From the NCBI GenBank assembly GCA_025506515.1, contig CM046444.1, positions 121,556,701 to 121,620,700 on the forward strand: a stretch of 64,000 nucleotides of DNA, in the 5' to 3' direction. Under the pieces are notes generated by a model. The model was not told the DNA's origin and did not search any database. It was given only the letters and a program-made list of their open reading frames with translations. Numbering within the stretch: position 1 is the stretch's first letter; every line of letters starts with the position of its first letter. Shown in pieces: positions 1 through 11,662 of the stretch. The stretch is from Flaveria trinervia (taxonomy: Eukaryota; Streptophyta; Magnoliopsida; Asterales; Asteraceae). The translations under genes were made by a program, and so were the position numbers.

Positions 1-2477
1 TCTATTGAGTTTGTTTGAAATTTGTTAGTATCACACACACAACCGTTTTAATTTGATTATCAAGTGCAAAATATGTAGAATCGATCGTTATGAGTACTTT
101 ACACTATTACACTTTGTGGTTTTAATATGCTTATCGTTTCAATCTCAGAGATTAACATATTCTATTTTGTTTGCTAACATGTTATAACTTAAACTAAATA
201 TTTTGTTTCATAAACAAAATTAAAACAAATATATATATATATAAAGAAATACCTAACCCTACACCCAAACGAAATGACGCTCTAAATCTTTCACATTCTA
301 TTAAAGGTTTGGGTTGTATTTCAAAATTCTTTAAAATCTACTTTTTCATTTTTTTATTTAACTTTTTACAGTGATAAGGTTATTTTAGTCGGTTCACTAA
401 ATATATTAATAATCTTGATTGTCACATTAGACAGAGAGATTATTATTTATTGACATGATAAGAAAAGAAAACCAAAAAGAATGTCGGTATGAAAAAAATA
501 TATTAGGCTAAATCCAAGTCAAATCATTTGTAAGAAAATAACAATTTACCAAAATGATACATGTGTCGTAATATGATTAATCTTTCAACCCCACCCACCC
601 CCCACCACATATCTTCAAACTATTCCTTCATTATTAGTTTGAATAGATTATTATTATTTGCTTACAGTTTATATATTTATTTTGGTCGTGATGATATCAA
701 TATTGAATGGCTTCGATTATGATGCAATGACGGATTAAAGAATTATTTTTAACAGTAAAAAAATTTGGTTTTTTATATCTTAGAGTGATTTATTTTGGAT
801 CGGGTCATTAGTTTTTTACTAGGTTGAAATGGATCATCAAACTTTTTTTTACCTGTTGAAGTATTAATCTTTTAATAATATATAGAAGCGTGAATATATG
901 CCTAAAAATTAAATTAATTAGCGGTGATTAGAAAACTAATCAATCTAGCAATAATTGATTAACCAGTACTATCAAACCAAACAACAACAGACGATCTAAA
1001 ACCGGCTATTTTGCTTCGGTTTTGGTTATACATGGTTTGAGGATAGGTTTAACTGAACTAACTCACTTGATGGAACTAGTTACGTAATGCAATAAAAGTT
1101 TCTCAAACAGTTCACTCTTTAGATACACGGTTTGAGAATATGTTTAACTGAACAAACTCGCTTGAGTTTTAGTTGCATAGATTGTATATACCGAAACAAA
1201 TTCATAAGGTCGGGTGACACCTTGGCTCATAGGGCCTTGCTGATATGATTCAAATATTTTAAGATGACATAAAACTCTTAATTTAAGATTCTTGAAAGTA
1301 CTAAATAAGAAGAAACAATAACAACCGTTTTAATTTGATAAAGTATAAAATGGTTGTAACATCAAAGTTTTTACGCATGTTGTTAAAATTCTAATACCCA
1401 TGCTAGATAAAGATACGAAGACTAGTTGAGCTAGTGGTGTATAGAAAACTTAATAATATGTAAAGATATTTTAATGTAATTGTATTGACTAGTTAATCAA
1501 TGTAATCATAATATATATAAAAAAATTTAGGAGTTACGGAACGTACACTTGTGTAAGTTTATTGTGATATTCGAGATTAGAACATCATATAGATTCTTAG
1601 GGGTGAAGTCCCGTAACAATGAGGGTCTCAAGGGGATAGAGATCATCTTCTTCTCTTCTCTTTGTTCACGAATTTTACACGTACAAATAAACATTGAACT
1701 TGAGTATAAATTGGCTTTTATTTTATTCTGGTATTTGGATTGAATCACCGAATATCTTCAATCTGAAAGTACAATCACGAGTATCAATTTCATCCAGAAG
1801 TTTGATTATCAAACTAAGAATTTCAAACAAAAACATTCTTTTTTTATTTTAATTTGTATTTTAGGGCACCAATTTTGGGTTTCACATTTTGTATTATATT
1901 GGATAAAAAATGTATTAAAATTTGTAATCAGTTGACAAACTCTTTGATAGTATTATTTTAAGAATATAAACCACATGAAATACATGTCAGCAAATTCTTT
2001 TAAAGAATAAAAAAATAATGCAGCTTTCCATTTTATTATGGTCCAAAAAAACAAGGTACGAATAGATCCAAAAGTCTACTAAGGACAACAAGTTATGCAT
2101 TTTACGTTACCACACTGAATTGTCTTGATCTTACTTCTTTTCTAAAAGTATATACATATAAATATTATATATCTATATCTATATTATTTATACTTCTAAA
2201 TAAAGCATTTGTTTGGGACGAAAGTGTAATTTTACAAAAAAATTAAAACATTTAATACAACTTATAGAGCATTAGATACAAGTGCTTTATGCAATCATTT
2301 CTAATTTTTCTTCTCATTTAATAAACTTTTTTAAATAATACGTTATTTAATGCATATTATAAATACACTAATTCACTACATTAAATATTATATTATTTAT
2401 AATACTTTTAATTAACATTTAAATTTATAATAAGTACTTTGTTATTTAAATACTTAATTATATAATTACTAAATATT

Positions 2478-2509
<32 letters not shown>

Positions 2510-4017
2510 CAACTATGATCAGTGTTTAAAACCGATCAAAGAGAAGAGCTTTAGTGACACGTGTTGTAATACGCAGGACAACTTACTATCTATATTATTT
2601 ATAAAACATTTTTTTAGGGTAATATAGCCTTTTCACTTAATTTTAAGACATTTAATGGGGATATTTTGAGTATTTAGTATTTTGGTATTTAGGACTAAAT
2701 TTTATTAATGAATAACATGTTATTTAAAATAAAAGATTAAAAAACATTAATCAAATATTACATAAATGCATGTTCTAACTTAAATTTAAACTTGTAAAGT
2801 TTTTATATTTTATTTTGGGTTTTATCTTATATCCTTATAGTCTTCTAAATGTTTTAAGGTGACAGATGTTTTTGTTTTAATATATTCTTTTTTAATTTTT
2901 ATTAAACAATGATATTTTAAAAAATTAAATCTTTCATAAATTCATAAATGATTAATATGATTACTAATTGATATAAAGTGAGTTAAAAACGAATGAATGT
3001 TGTAAACAAAGAAAATTTTAAATTAAAGGTTGTTAGCACTTTTAAATTATTATTTTCATATATACTTAGTAATAGGTTACAATCACGTGTAATAAACAAG
3101 CTAAATAAATTACTATTACATGTTTATAATATAAAAAATTATGTCTTAAATATTATATATTATATGGATTAAATAAACTCATGTATTACACATTTGAAAA
3201 TTTGAAGTTAACATTTTTGAAATTTTAATTATGGATAGTTATTAATCAACAAATAGCTATTATAACATTCATAATTAAGAGGATAGGAAAACAAAAAAAC
3301 CAATTATTAGATGACCTAGAATGATGACAAGTGTCTAGAGTTATTTTTATTTAATAGTATAGAGATATCACTGTTGAGCGAGTAGAGATCATACACATGG
3401 GTTACCAACTTGTATATATATTAAAAATGAAATTTTAAGATTTACGCTACTTTGAATATAAATATATTTATTTTAACATAAACAAACATATGCTATAAAA
3501 TCCACTCGATAGTAGAGTCCAGATAAAATGAAATGAAGACAAACCTTACTTTGTATTCGCAGAATAAAATGGGCAAAAGCTAAACTATGTAGCTTTTCTT
3601 TAAAAAATGGGTTTTATATTTAAAAAAAACACTAAAAAAATAATAATAATTTACCTTAAACCCTAACCCTCGAATCAAAACCGAATCAAACACCATAAAC
3701 TACGGAACCCATGGTTCATATGAGCATTAGATGGGTTGGGTGAGAGAGGGGATGTTGCGTTGTGACTTTAAGTAATGTCGTTTAAGTAACCAAATTTATA
3801 AAAAAATTGTGACATAAGCATGATTTGTTTAAAGAAAATGGAACCCTCCGTGTGTATCATTAATCAAAAGGAAGCAAAATTTTGAACGCTTGTGTATTAT
3901 TATTGTATTAAATTTGGTACATGCATCACAATGAGACGAAAATAAAAGCTTTTATTATTCATATTTATGGTTGACAGGCGATGCTATTATTTATAAAACA
4001 ACATTTTATCATCAATC
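1..4017. other. AT-rich intergenic DNA, no gene seen
   Basis: No coding exon is recognisable. The stretch is very AT-rich, with a short (AAT)n microsatellite at about 2480-2508. At 1033-1170 there are two diverged copies of a block containing GGTTTGAG and GTTTAACTGAAC. A 19-mer beginning ACAACCGTTTTAATTTGAT occurs at 39-57 and again at 1321-1339. The segment 2589-3363 starts TCTATATTATTTA and ends with the near-reverse-complement TAATAGTATAGAGA, so it may be an old transposon, but I cannot assign a class. Confidence 0.5.
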
Positions 4018-4150
4018 GTAACTTATTGTACAACAACATGAATCTGAAGTAAGAACTTATTGTGTAACATCATGAATCTAAAGTAACAACTTATTGTACA
4101 ACACCGTGAATCTAACTAAGAAGTTATCATGCAACACCATGAAACTAAAC
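4018..4150. repeat. Short tandem repeat, about 34 bp x 4
   Basis: Four imperfect units of 31-34 bp share the core ACTTATTGTACAACA..ATGAATCTAA. Units start near 4018, 4049, 4083 and 4117, and the last is the most diverged. The array lies about 0.75 kb upstream of the transporter start codon, in what would be its distal promoter. No function is implied by the sequence. Confidence 0.75.
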
Positions 4151-4222
4151 TAGCAAATAACAAAATGACATTCACATCAACTAAAAGTAAATACTTTGTT
4201 GTGGATAATGAGTGGCTATGGA

Positions 4223-4495
4223 TCAGAATATATGGCTAATCAAAAAGAGTACAATTCTCACATGAAACCACATGTTCATGATGCAAAATGACAAAAATCC
4301 AGAGGGCCTAGTGGTTGGTCCATCTGAGAGATTGGATCCAATTTTGCAATGTAACATGGGGTCCAATACTCCAATATGCAAAATCATTCTAACCTTCATT
4401 ATAGGTGTAACAAGCATAACCACAAGATTATTATTAACCATCATAAGCCACAAGAAGGAAGATAATAAGCCACCAAACAATTCATCCAAATCCAA
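4223..4495 (-). CDS. Unrecognised 90-aa ORF, doubtful
   Basis: The reading frame encodes a 90-residue protein with an acidic N-terminus (MDLDELFGG), a hydrophobic stretch at about 9-35 and a second near the C-terminus. I do not recognise the family. The opposite strand is also open over almost the same interval (4272-4505, 77 aa), so at most one frame is likely to be real. I prefer the minus strand only because its composition looks more protein-like. No clear promoter or homologue supports either, and this may be chance open frame upstream of the transporter. Confidence 0.2.
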   Translation of the reverse strand: MDLDELFGGLLSSFLWLMMVNNNLVVMLVTPIMKVRMILHIGVLDPMLHCKIGSNLSDGPTTRPSGFLSFCIMNMWFHVRIVLFLISHIF

Positions 4496-4782
4496 TCACT
4501 TATGAACTCAAATTCACCACCACTTACTTCACATAATATCCTAGTCAGCAAACCCGTAAATACCACGTGTTAAGAAGCTATCTTCAGGCGATAAATACCC
4601 GAGCGAAATGAACCTGAAAGAACATGTTAAGATACTTGTGGGTATTTGTTGATGTCATAGAGGATTAGAGAACTTGAAACAGGATTCTCCACCAAAGATT
4701 TAGGAGATACCTTTTGATAATATCTTCCATCATATAACTTACTTTTCCCCTACCTTCTTTTACATTTGTCCCACACATTCCC

Positions 4783-4791
4783 TCTATATTA
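4783..4791 (+). promoter_or_regulatory. Probable TATA box of the NPF6.4-like gene
   Basis: TCTATATTA lies about 80 bp before the start codon. It is followed by a pyrimidine/CA-rich leader with a (CA)n run just before the ATG. This is the usual plant core-promoter layout, and transcription would start near 4815-4825. Confidence 0.5.
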
Positions 4792-4866
4792 TAGATATTC
4801 TTAGAGCTCACCTACATCTATCTCTCCACACTAAAAAACACACAAAAACACACACACACACCAAAA

Positions 4867-7800
4867 ATGGTAATTATTCTCTTCAAAGCAAGCATTTTAT
4901 ATATTTATCTTAATATCATATTGTGATTGATGCTTTGATTATTAACATTTCTTTTAAACAGGTTTTGGCTGTTTCAAAAACCGATAAAGATGACGCGGTT
5001 GATTACAAAGGAAATCCCGTTGACAACTCGAAAACAGGTGGTTGGCTAGCAGCTGGGCTTATCTTAGGTAATCATGCACAAATTGTAATGTATACAAGTT
5101 CTTTTTTTTTAACGACAAGAACCAAAATGAACCAATTTTTGACACATGTATTTTTGTAGGAACCGAGCTGTCTGAAAGAATATGTGTGATGGGGATATCG
5201 ATGAATCTGGTGACATATTTGGTTGGAGAATTGCATCTTTCGTCGTCAAAATCTGCAAACACAGTGACAAACTTCATGGGTGCTCTCAACATTTTAGCCT
5301 TGTTCGGAGGATTCTTGGCCGATGCTAGACTCGGTCGCTACTTGACAATTGCTATCTTTGCATCCATATGTGCAGTGGTGAGTATCACATATTTGCCTAA
5401 TTTAGGTAGAGTTAACAAATTTCACATTTCTTCCTATTCTCATGATGACTAACATTTGGTGGGAATTAGGTTGTCCATTGGCATCACTTTTGATATTAAA
5501 GTTAAAAGGGTTAATTGCATGGTTCAACAACAATTGCATAATTTGGGTACCCAACTAAATCTTTTTGCTATGACTATCATTGTATTGCCATTTAAGTGAC
5601 AAACTTTATGACCACAAAATGATAATTCTAGCAAGAAGAACAAACTTACTATATCCATCTTAAAATCAATGTCTACTAGATAAAACCACGATTTTTGAAA
5701 TGCAAGCCTCACATGGCATGAATCTAACATGAAATTCAAGGGTTCAAGTTTAGTGAAAGGTGATGTTGGCTTGTTTCAATCGAACCACAACCACGTTTAG
5801 CAAACCCACAATCAATCGAGTTCATGTCGACATGGTGAATTCATGATTGACACGTTTACTTTCATAAAGTTTTAAAAAATACAAGTTTTATGTCAAAAAT
5901 AAATTTAATGGTTTACTTTCAATATAAAAGGGAATTTAGTATATGAATTTATAATTTAGTGATAAATTATTTTATATACATTCATATATTTTGTGTTTGT
6001 AATTTTAGAGTACGAATATAAAATTTATAAATATTTTTTCATGGTTAAATAAATTGTGTTTATCTTAACCCGCGAAAACTCGAAACTCATGTCGTATTCT
6101 AGTTAATGTATCTTACACGATTTTCGAGTTCTTGTCGTGTTTGGATGTGTCAAAATTTCAAGCTCTATGTCATGGTTCAACCCATCAAAACCAACACTCC
6201 TAGTTTCCTGGTGAGCTAATTTAGCAACAAAGCGATATTTTGTTGTTATACTATGCAATTAACCCTATAAAATATATATATGTATGTATATATATATATA
6301 TATATATAAGAATGTAATTATGTAACCCTGAGTTTCAATTGATAAAACAGGGGGTAACACTATTGACCATAGCAACAACAATCCCAGGCATGAAACCACC
6401 ACACTGTGACCACCCAAGAAAACAGCAATGCATACAAGCTAGCGGAAGTCAACTCGCGCTTCTTTATGTGGCTCTTTACACCATAGCATTAGGTGGCGGG
6501 GGCATCAAATCGAATGTTTCAGGTTTCGGGTCGGACCAGTTTGATACTTCTGATCCAAAGGAAGAAAAGGCAATGGTTTACTTTTTCAATCGGTTTTATT
6601 TTTGTGTTAGTCTTGGGTCTCTATTCGCAGTGACAGTTTTGGTGTATATACAAGATAACGTGGGTAGAGGATGGGGGTATGGGATATCAGCGGGTACTAT
6701 GATCCTTGCTGTTGCTGTGTTGTTGTGTGGAACTACTTTATATCGGTATAAGAAACCACAAGGGAGCCCGTTAACGGTTATATGGAGAGTGGTGTTTTTG
6801 GCTATAAAGAATAGGAGACAAGCGTACCCTGCAAACCCCGGGTTCTTGAATGGATATAGCAACTCAAAAGTCCCACGCACGAATAAATTCAAGTAAGTAA
6901 CTAAGTGTAAATGCATAATTACCTTTCTAGTTCCTGAAATGTGTTTATAGACACCTGTAAGCTGTATGTAAGAGAGTTAGTTGAGTAACAAATCATAATG
7001 TATACAATTTTTATATCATGTTGAAACGGATCGAGGTGAGCCGGAACATAAAACAATTTTGTGTAAAAGACTTGTAGGTTAATAATAAAGTGAATGGAAC
7101 TTTATCTATATTGTCAAGTTTTATAAGCTACAGAGTTAAAAATAGGGGCGTAAACAAAATGAGACAAGCCGAGCCCGAGTTGGCCTATGCTCAAACTTGG
7201 ATCGTTTAATTTGATAGAGCTAGAGTTCAAGCTCGGCTCCTTAACAATTTTTCAAGCTTAGGCTTGGCTCATTTATTATTTATTATAAATTTAATTAATT
7301 TATTTATATACATAAATAAGTATCTATATATCTAATAATTATTATTTTATATATATAACATATATATTATTTAATCATTTCTATCATACTTTTATATATT
7401 AATATACTGATATGTAGGTATGTTTTTATTGTGTAAAATAAAAATTATTATATTTATAAAAAAATAGGCCTGTTTATGTTTACAAGCCTAATCAAGATCG
7501 GTATGTGAAGTGAGGCTCTCAACTAGCTCATGATGGCCCGGCTTGTTTATGCCCCTACGTAAAATATAGCCTAGGGACTAGTATGCAAGTTAACAATAGT
7601 TGACACGCTTCTAGATACTTCGTACTATTTTATTGAAGCCAACTGACTACTAACTACCAATTTCTTATATATAATGGGTGCTACAGGGCTCTTGATAAAG
7701 CTGCAATACTACATGATTATGCAAATTCAGAAGAAAATAGAAATAATCCTTGGATAGTTTCAACAGTAACACAAGTTGAAGAAGTCAAAATGGTCATAAG

Positions 7801-8557
7801 TCTAATCCCAATTTGGTCAACATGTATCCTCTTTTGGACAGTCTACTCTCAAATGAACACATTTACTGTCGAGCAAGCTACACTCATGAACCGAAAAGTA
7901 GCAGCCTTTACCATACCCGCTGGCTCATTTTCGGTTTTCCTATTTATATCGATTCTCTTATTTACATCTCTTAACGAACGGGTCATTGTCCGTTTAGCCC
8001 GGAAGATAACCCATGACCCAAAAGGACTCAGCAGTTTACAAAGAGTTGGAATCGGGCTTGTCTTCTCTGTTGTAGGAATGATTGCTTCTGGGATTGTTGA
8101 GAAAAGAAGGCGGGAAATGCACATAGATGAAAATATGAAAATTTCGGCCTTTTGGTTGGTCCCACAATTCTTTTTGATTGGTGCGGGTGAAGCTTTTGCT
8201 TATGTGGGACAACTTGAGTTCTTCATCAGAGAAGCACCCGAAAGAATGAAATCAATGAGTACGGGTCTGTTTTTGAGTACTTTGGCTACAGGTTACTTTT
8301 TGAGTAGTGTGTTAGTGTCGTTAACTGACATGGCCACGAATGGGAGTTGGTTACCGAATAACTTGAACAGGGGTAAACTGGAGAACTTCTATTGGCTGCT
8401 TGCGATCCTGGGAGTAATTAATTTTCTGGTCTTTTTGGTTTTGGCATCTAGACACAGGTATAAAGTGCAGAATTATACTGGTGGTGGTGATGGTGAGAAA
8501 AAAATACTGAAAATTGGAACACAAGGAATATTGAGCTGGTTGATGATATTGAGGTAA
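4867..8557 (+). CDS. NPF6.4/NRT1.3-like nitrate/peptide-family transporter
   Basis: Proton-coupled MFS transporter of the plant NPF (NRT1/PTR) family, expected in the plasma membrane with about 12 membrane segments. Exons are 4867-4869 (ATG only), 4962-5067, 5160-5377, 6351-6892 and 7687-8557, all with GT-AG introns and consistent phases, giving 579 aa. Visible marks are the ExxER proton-coupling motif (E39, E42, R43), FGSDQFD in the middle and FFNRFYF after it. The sequence is closest to my recollection of Arabidopsis NPF6.4, for example GGGGIKSNVSGFGSDQFDT. T99 aligns with the phospho-switch Thr101 of NRT1.1, whereas Tyr343 replaces its nitrate-binding His356. The 3' end looks frameshifted: A7 at 8498-8504 would need one more A to give an acidic/lysine-rich tail typical of the subfamily, ending at 8592. 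As assembled, the tail is a different, hydrophobic sequence. Introns 3 and 4 carry MITE-like inserts. Confidence 0.93.
5508..6265. repeat. Inverted-repeat-bounded insert in NPF intron 3
   Basis: The segment begins GGGTTAATTGCATGGTTCAAC and ends with the matching inverted sequence ATGCAATTAACCC (13 of 13 outer bases). It makes up most of the 973-bp intron 3 of the transporter gene. Terminal inverted repeats, no coding capacity and intronic location suggest a non-autonomous DNA transposon (MITE). I could not find a clean target duplication. Confidence 0.55.
7144..7556. repeat. MITE-like insert in NPF intron 4
   Basis: Bounded by AGGGGCGTAAAC on the left and GTTTATGCCCCT on the right, which are inverted copies of each other. 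Just inside are GAGCCCGAG/GGCCCGGCTTG-type blocks around an AT-rich core. A similar layout recurs at 45629-46128, so this is a dispersed family. It lies inside the 794-bp intron 4 of the transporter and carries no ORF. Confidence 0.6.
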
Positions 8558-8592
8558 AGAAGGAAGCCACTGGTGGGAAGGAAGAAGCTTAG

Positions 8593-9633
8593 TGAATATA
8601 ATATTTTGGTATTAGATATTTGCTGTTATATTTTGTAAAATATTGAAAGATTGTACTTCTTTTGTGATTCATCATAAATATGCAACATATTTATGTGTGC
8701 TTTAGGTATTTATAGTCTACTTTTTTATGTTTATGTAATTCGTAGTTTATCATCACCTATAATCTATCTCCAATTTTACCAAATATATAAATGCGAATAG
8801 GTGCTATATTTTCTGATCTTGGAGCAGCACATCGACTCCTCTCCTCCTAGCAGCTCTCCTACATCAACAGATTTCTCCATTAAAATTTCCTTCAATGTAA
8901 TCTCTTGCAAGTCTAATATGACCTCTCTCTATTGCACCTCTATTCAACTTCTATGTCTTCATCTCATCTTCTTGTTCGATTTTACACAAAAGCACATGCC
9001 CTAGCCTCTAAAAAAGAACCAAAGTGAACTCTTCTCTTGAGAATCGCCTTAAATTGTTACCGGAAATTGACCAGTATACATGAAGCGCCGCCTCGCCTCG
9101 CCTAGCGCTCCAAGCCTGAAGCGCCGCTTCAGACCGCTTCATGTATTCTGGCGCCTCAACTGAAGTGAGGAGATTTGTCTAGCGCCTCTAGCGCCTCACG
9201 CTTTAAGCAGCGCCTCACAACGCTTTTTTAAACCAAGATCACTCAGAACTATAATGCTCATATGACAATTTCATAACATTGATATCATTAATTGAAATTT
9301 ATAGTAAAATCAAAGTAACAGCCATAGAATATCTATCACCAACACAACCTGAAGTTAAATATTCACCACTTTGTTCCATCAATGAATGCGGGGTAGAAAA
9401 CCAAAGATGGCGTATGTAGTTTGCATTCTAGGTTATCAAGTTAAGAGAACTACTCTTTCATATCTATGTATCTCACACAATCAAAACGTAATTTCCAACA
9501 ATAAAGCTATGAAATAAGAATCAATGCACAAATTATGTTGAGGCAAGCATAAAGAATAAATATATACTTACACACACATACGTATATGTAATAAAAAATG
9601 GCTAATCATGAAAGGGCACTTACATAAAAAGTA
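8593..9633. other. Intergenic region between convergent genes
   Basis: This contains the 3' flank of the transporter and of the oppositely oriented L30 gene. No further gene is seen. The only marked structure is the GC-rich repeat at 9079-9220. A GTAAGTG donor-like site downstream of the L30 stop (about 9616-9622 on the minus strand) could indicate a 3'-UTR intron. Confidence 0.5.
9079..9220. repeat. GC-rich short-motif repeat (GCGCCTC/GAAGCG)
   Basis: A 140-bp island built of reiterated GCGCC, GCCTC and TGAAGCG words in both orientations, sharply different from the AT-rich surroundings. It has no open frame. Motifs of this kind are typical of dispersed plant repeats. I cannot name the family. 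Confidence 0.5.
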
Positions 9634-10057
9634 TCAGGTCGCCTGTTGAGACGGCCCATTTGCAGGGGAAGGAATATGGCTCACAACCAACGGTGGAAGG
9701 ATGGCACGATGCTTTGCTTCCTTCTCTTTACGTGCCTTAAACATTTCTTCCGTCTCAATAACAACCAATCTTTTAACCTAAGAACAAACATTATAATTTA
9801 CATCATTAATCTTAATGTACTAAATCTATCCAAACAATCCTGATACAAATGCACATTTTAAGAACCTGCTGAAGCATTCCTCTAACAGTAGGAGTATTCC
9901 ATCTCATAACAGTCCTATTACACTTCCCTAACCGCAACGCTTCCAACGTGCGCCTGTGAAGTCTTCTAGTCCCCGGAATTCCCCTAACCAGTGTTATGGA
10001 CAGATTAGGGCTCCATGCTATTGGAACACAAGCTTTGTAAGCCTTGAAAGCACTCAT
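9634..10057 (-). CDS. Ribosomal protein L30 (uL30), bacterial type, probably mitochondrial
   Basis: Structural protein of the large ribosomal subunit, 111 aa. There are two coding exons on the minus strand: 10057-9866 (64 codons) and 9777-9634 (47 codons plus TGA), joined across an 88-bp GT-AG intron with CAG|GTTCTT donor and TTAG|GTTAAA acceptor. The N-terminal half matches the plant L30/L7 family (At5g55140 type): MSAFKAYKACVPIAWSPN, then GIPGTRRLHRRTLEALRL and TVMRWNTPTVRGMLQQVKRL. Length agrees with the family (about 110 aa). The ATG at 10057 is chosen because it fits the homologues; the six extra upstream codons lie next to a probable splice acceptor. A non-coding first exon near 10405-10450, ending CACAG|GTTCTT, probably precedes it. 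Two residues look unusual in otherwise invariant stretches: Ser in PNLSITL and Gly in LRLGKC. Confidence 0.88.
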
Positions 10058-10550
10058 CCCTCTGCCTTTCAACACCTTAAATCACATAAAACAAGCTCAA
10101 TCAACAACAACTGTCAAAATTACACTACATTCGATGTAATTAGTTGCAATTTCACTCATGTTGTCATTCGTCTCACTGTATTTTTCCCAAACAGTTGGAG
10201 TGCATAAGGTAATGACCAAATAACTAGCTTACAAATGATGAAATAGTTAACCTAGAAATGAATCGATCATGGTGATAATTGATAAGACCTAATTGTGAAA
10301 TGATATAAGAGGTGATTGAAATGTAGAAATGAAATCATGATAACAATAGCTGATATAAAATAGCGATAACAAAGAGTGTAATGAGGTAAATGGAGAAGAA
10401 GAACCTGTGAGATGTGAAGTGATCTTCGTAACTGAAATAGTCGCCGATGATTGAAGTATTATCGGTGGTCGTTAGGTTAATATGCGTATTGTGTGTTTGA
10501 TTGCTTCGTAAATAAGTTGAAAATAAAAGAACAAATAATAAAAATATAAA

Positions 10551-11662
10551 GGAAACTTATAAAAATTACCATTACCATGTGATCAAATCGAATTACTAAA
10601 ATAACCGGTTAAAAATGAAGGTTATTAAATAAAACAGTCAATCCTATAACTCTACGTGTCCCTCCCTCGCTGACGTAGCGAGAGATTATGGACAAGCATG
10701 CCAGTGAGGGATTATGGGAATTCCGCGTCCACGTGTACATCTCTCGCTAACGTGCTTTTATCCCTCGCTGACTCAGCGATGGATTATGGGAATCCTCGCC
10801 TAAAATTACGAAAATGACCCCCCTCGCCCATAATTAAATAAATAAATATACATATGTTTTTACCAAAAAAATTCGTATTTTTAATTATTTATTGTTTTTT
10901 AAATACTTAAAAATTTAGTTTAATTTTATTTTTTCTTATATAATACAATGTTTACGCTTAACAAAGTTATCAAATCTTACATTTTTTCTGAATCTTGTTG
11001 TTAATTGTTTTCTTAAAATTATCTCAAATAAGGAAATGTCAGGTAATATCATATTGTGCAGTTGTGATAAATGACATTTTTGTAAACGGTGTTGAACAGT
11101 ATCTGCCAATGTTATTTACAACATATTTACCTTTTAATGATAGATACTCTTCAACACCGTTTACAAAATTACATTTACCACCATTGTATAGTATGATATT
11201 AACTGACATTTTCTTATTTGAGATAATTTTAAAAAGAAAATAACAAGAATGTTGAGAAGAATGTAAAATTTGATAATTATGTTAATAGTAAACATTGTAT
11301 TATATAGGTGAAAATAAAATTAAATTAAATTTTTATGTATTTAAGAACAATAAATAATAAAAAGACGCATTTTTTTTTGTTAAAAACATATATATATTTA
11401 TTTTTTTTAATTATGGATGAGGGGGTATTTTTGTAATTTTGGGGTAGGGATTCTCATAATCCATCGCTAAGTTAGCGAGGGATAAAGCCACGTCAACGAG
11501 AGATATACATGTGGGCGAGGGATTTTCATAATCCCTCGCGCACGTCAGCGAGGGATGAACACGTGAAGCAATAAGATTGGTTGTTTTATTTAATAAATTT
11601 CATTGTTGACCGATTATTTTAGTAATTCGATTTGGTCAAATGGTTATTTTGGTAATTTACCC
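10551..11662. mobile_element. Long inverted-repeat (foldback) DNA transposon, non-autonomous
   Basis: A 1.1-kb element in which the left half is largely the inverted complement of the right half, with the centre near 11110. Matching blocks include CAAATCGAATTAC, TTATTAAATAAAAC, the TCCCTCGCTGACG/GCGAGGGATTATG palindromic words, and an inner pair around AACGGTGTTGAA/TTCAACACCGTTTAC. The 10-mer AAAATATAAA directly flanks both ends (10541-10550 and 11663-11672), which fits the 9-11 bp target duplication of Mutator-like elements. There is no transposase ORF; the 82-aa frame at its centre is a by-product of the palindrome. Confidence 0.75.

Noticed and set aside
3660..3672. Telomere-like AAACCCTAACCCT
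   Set aside because: It is a single occurrence, too short to be an interstitial telomere array.
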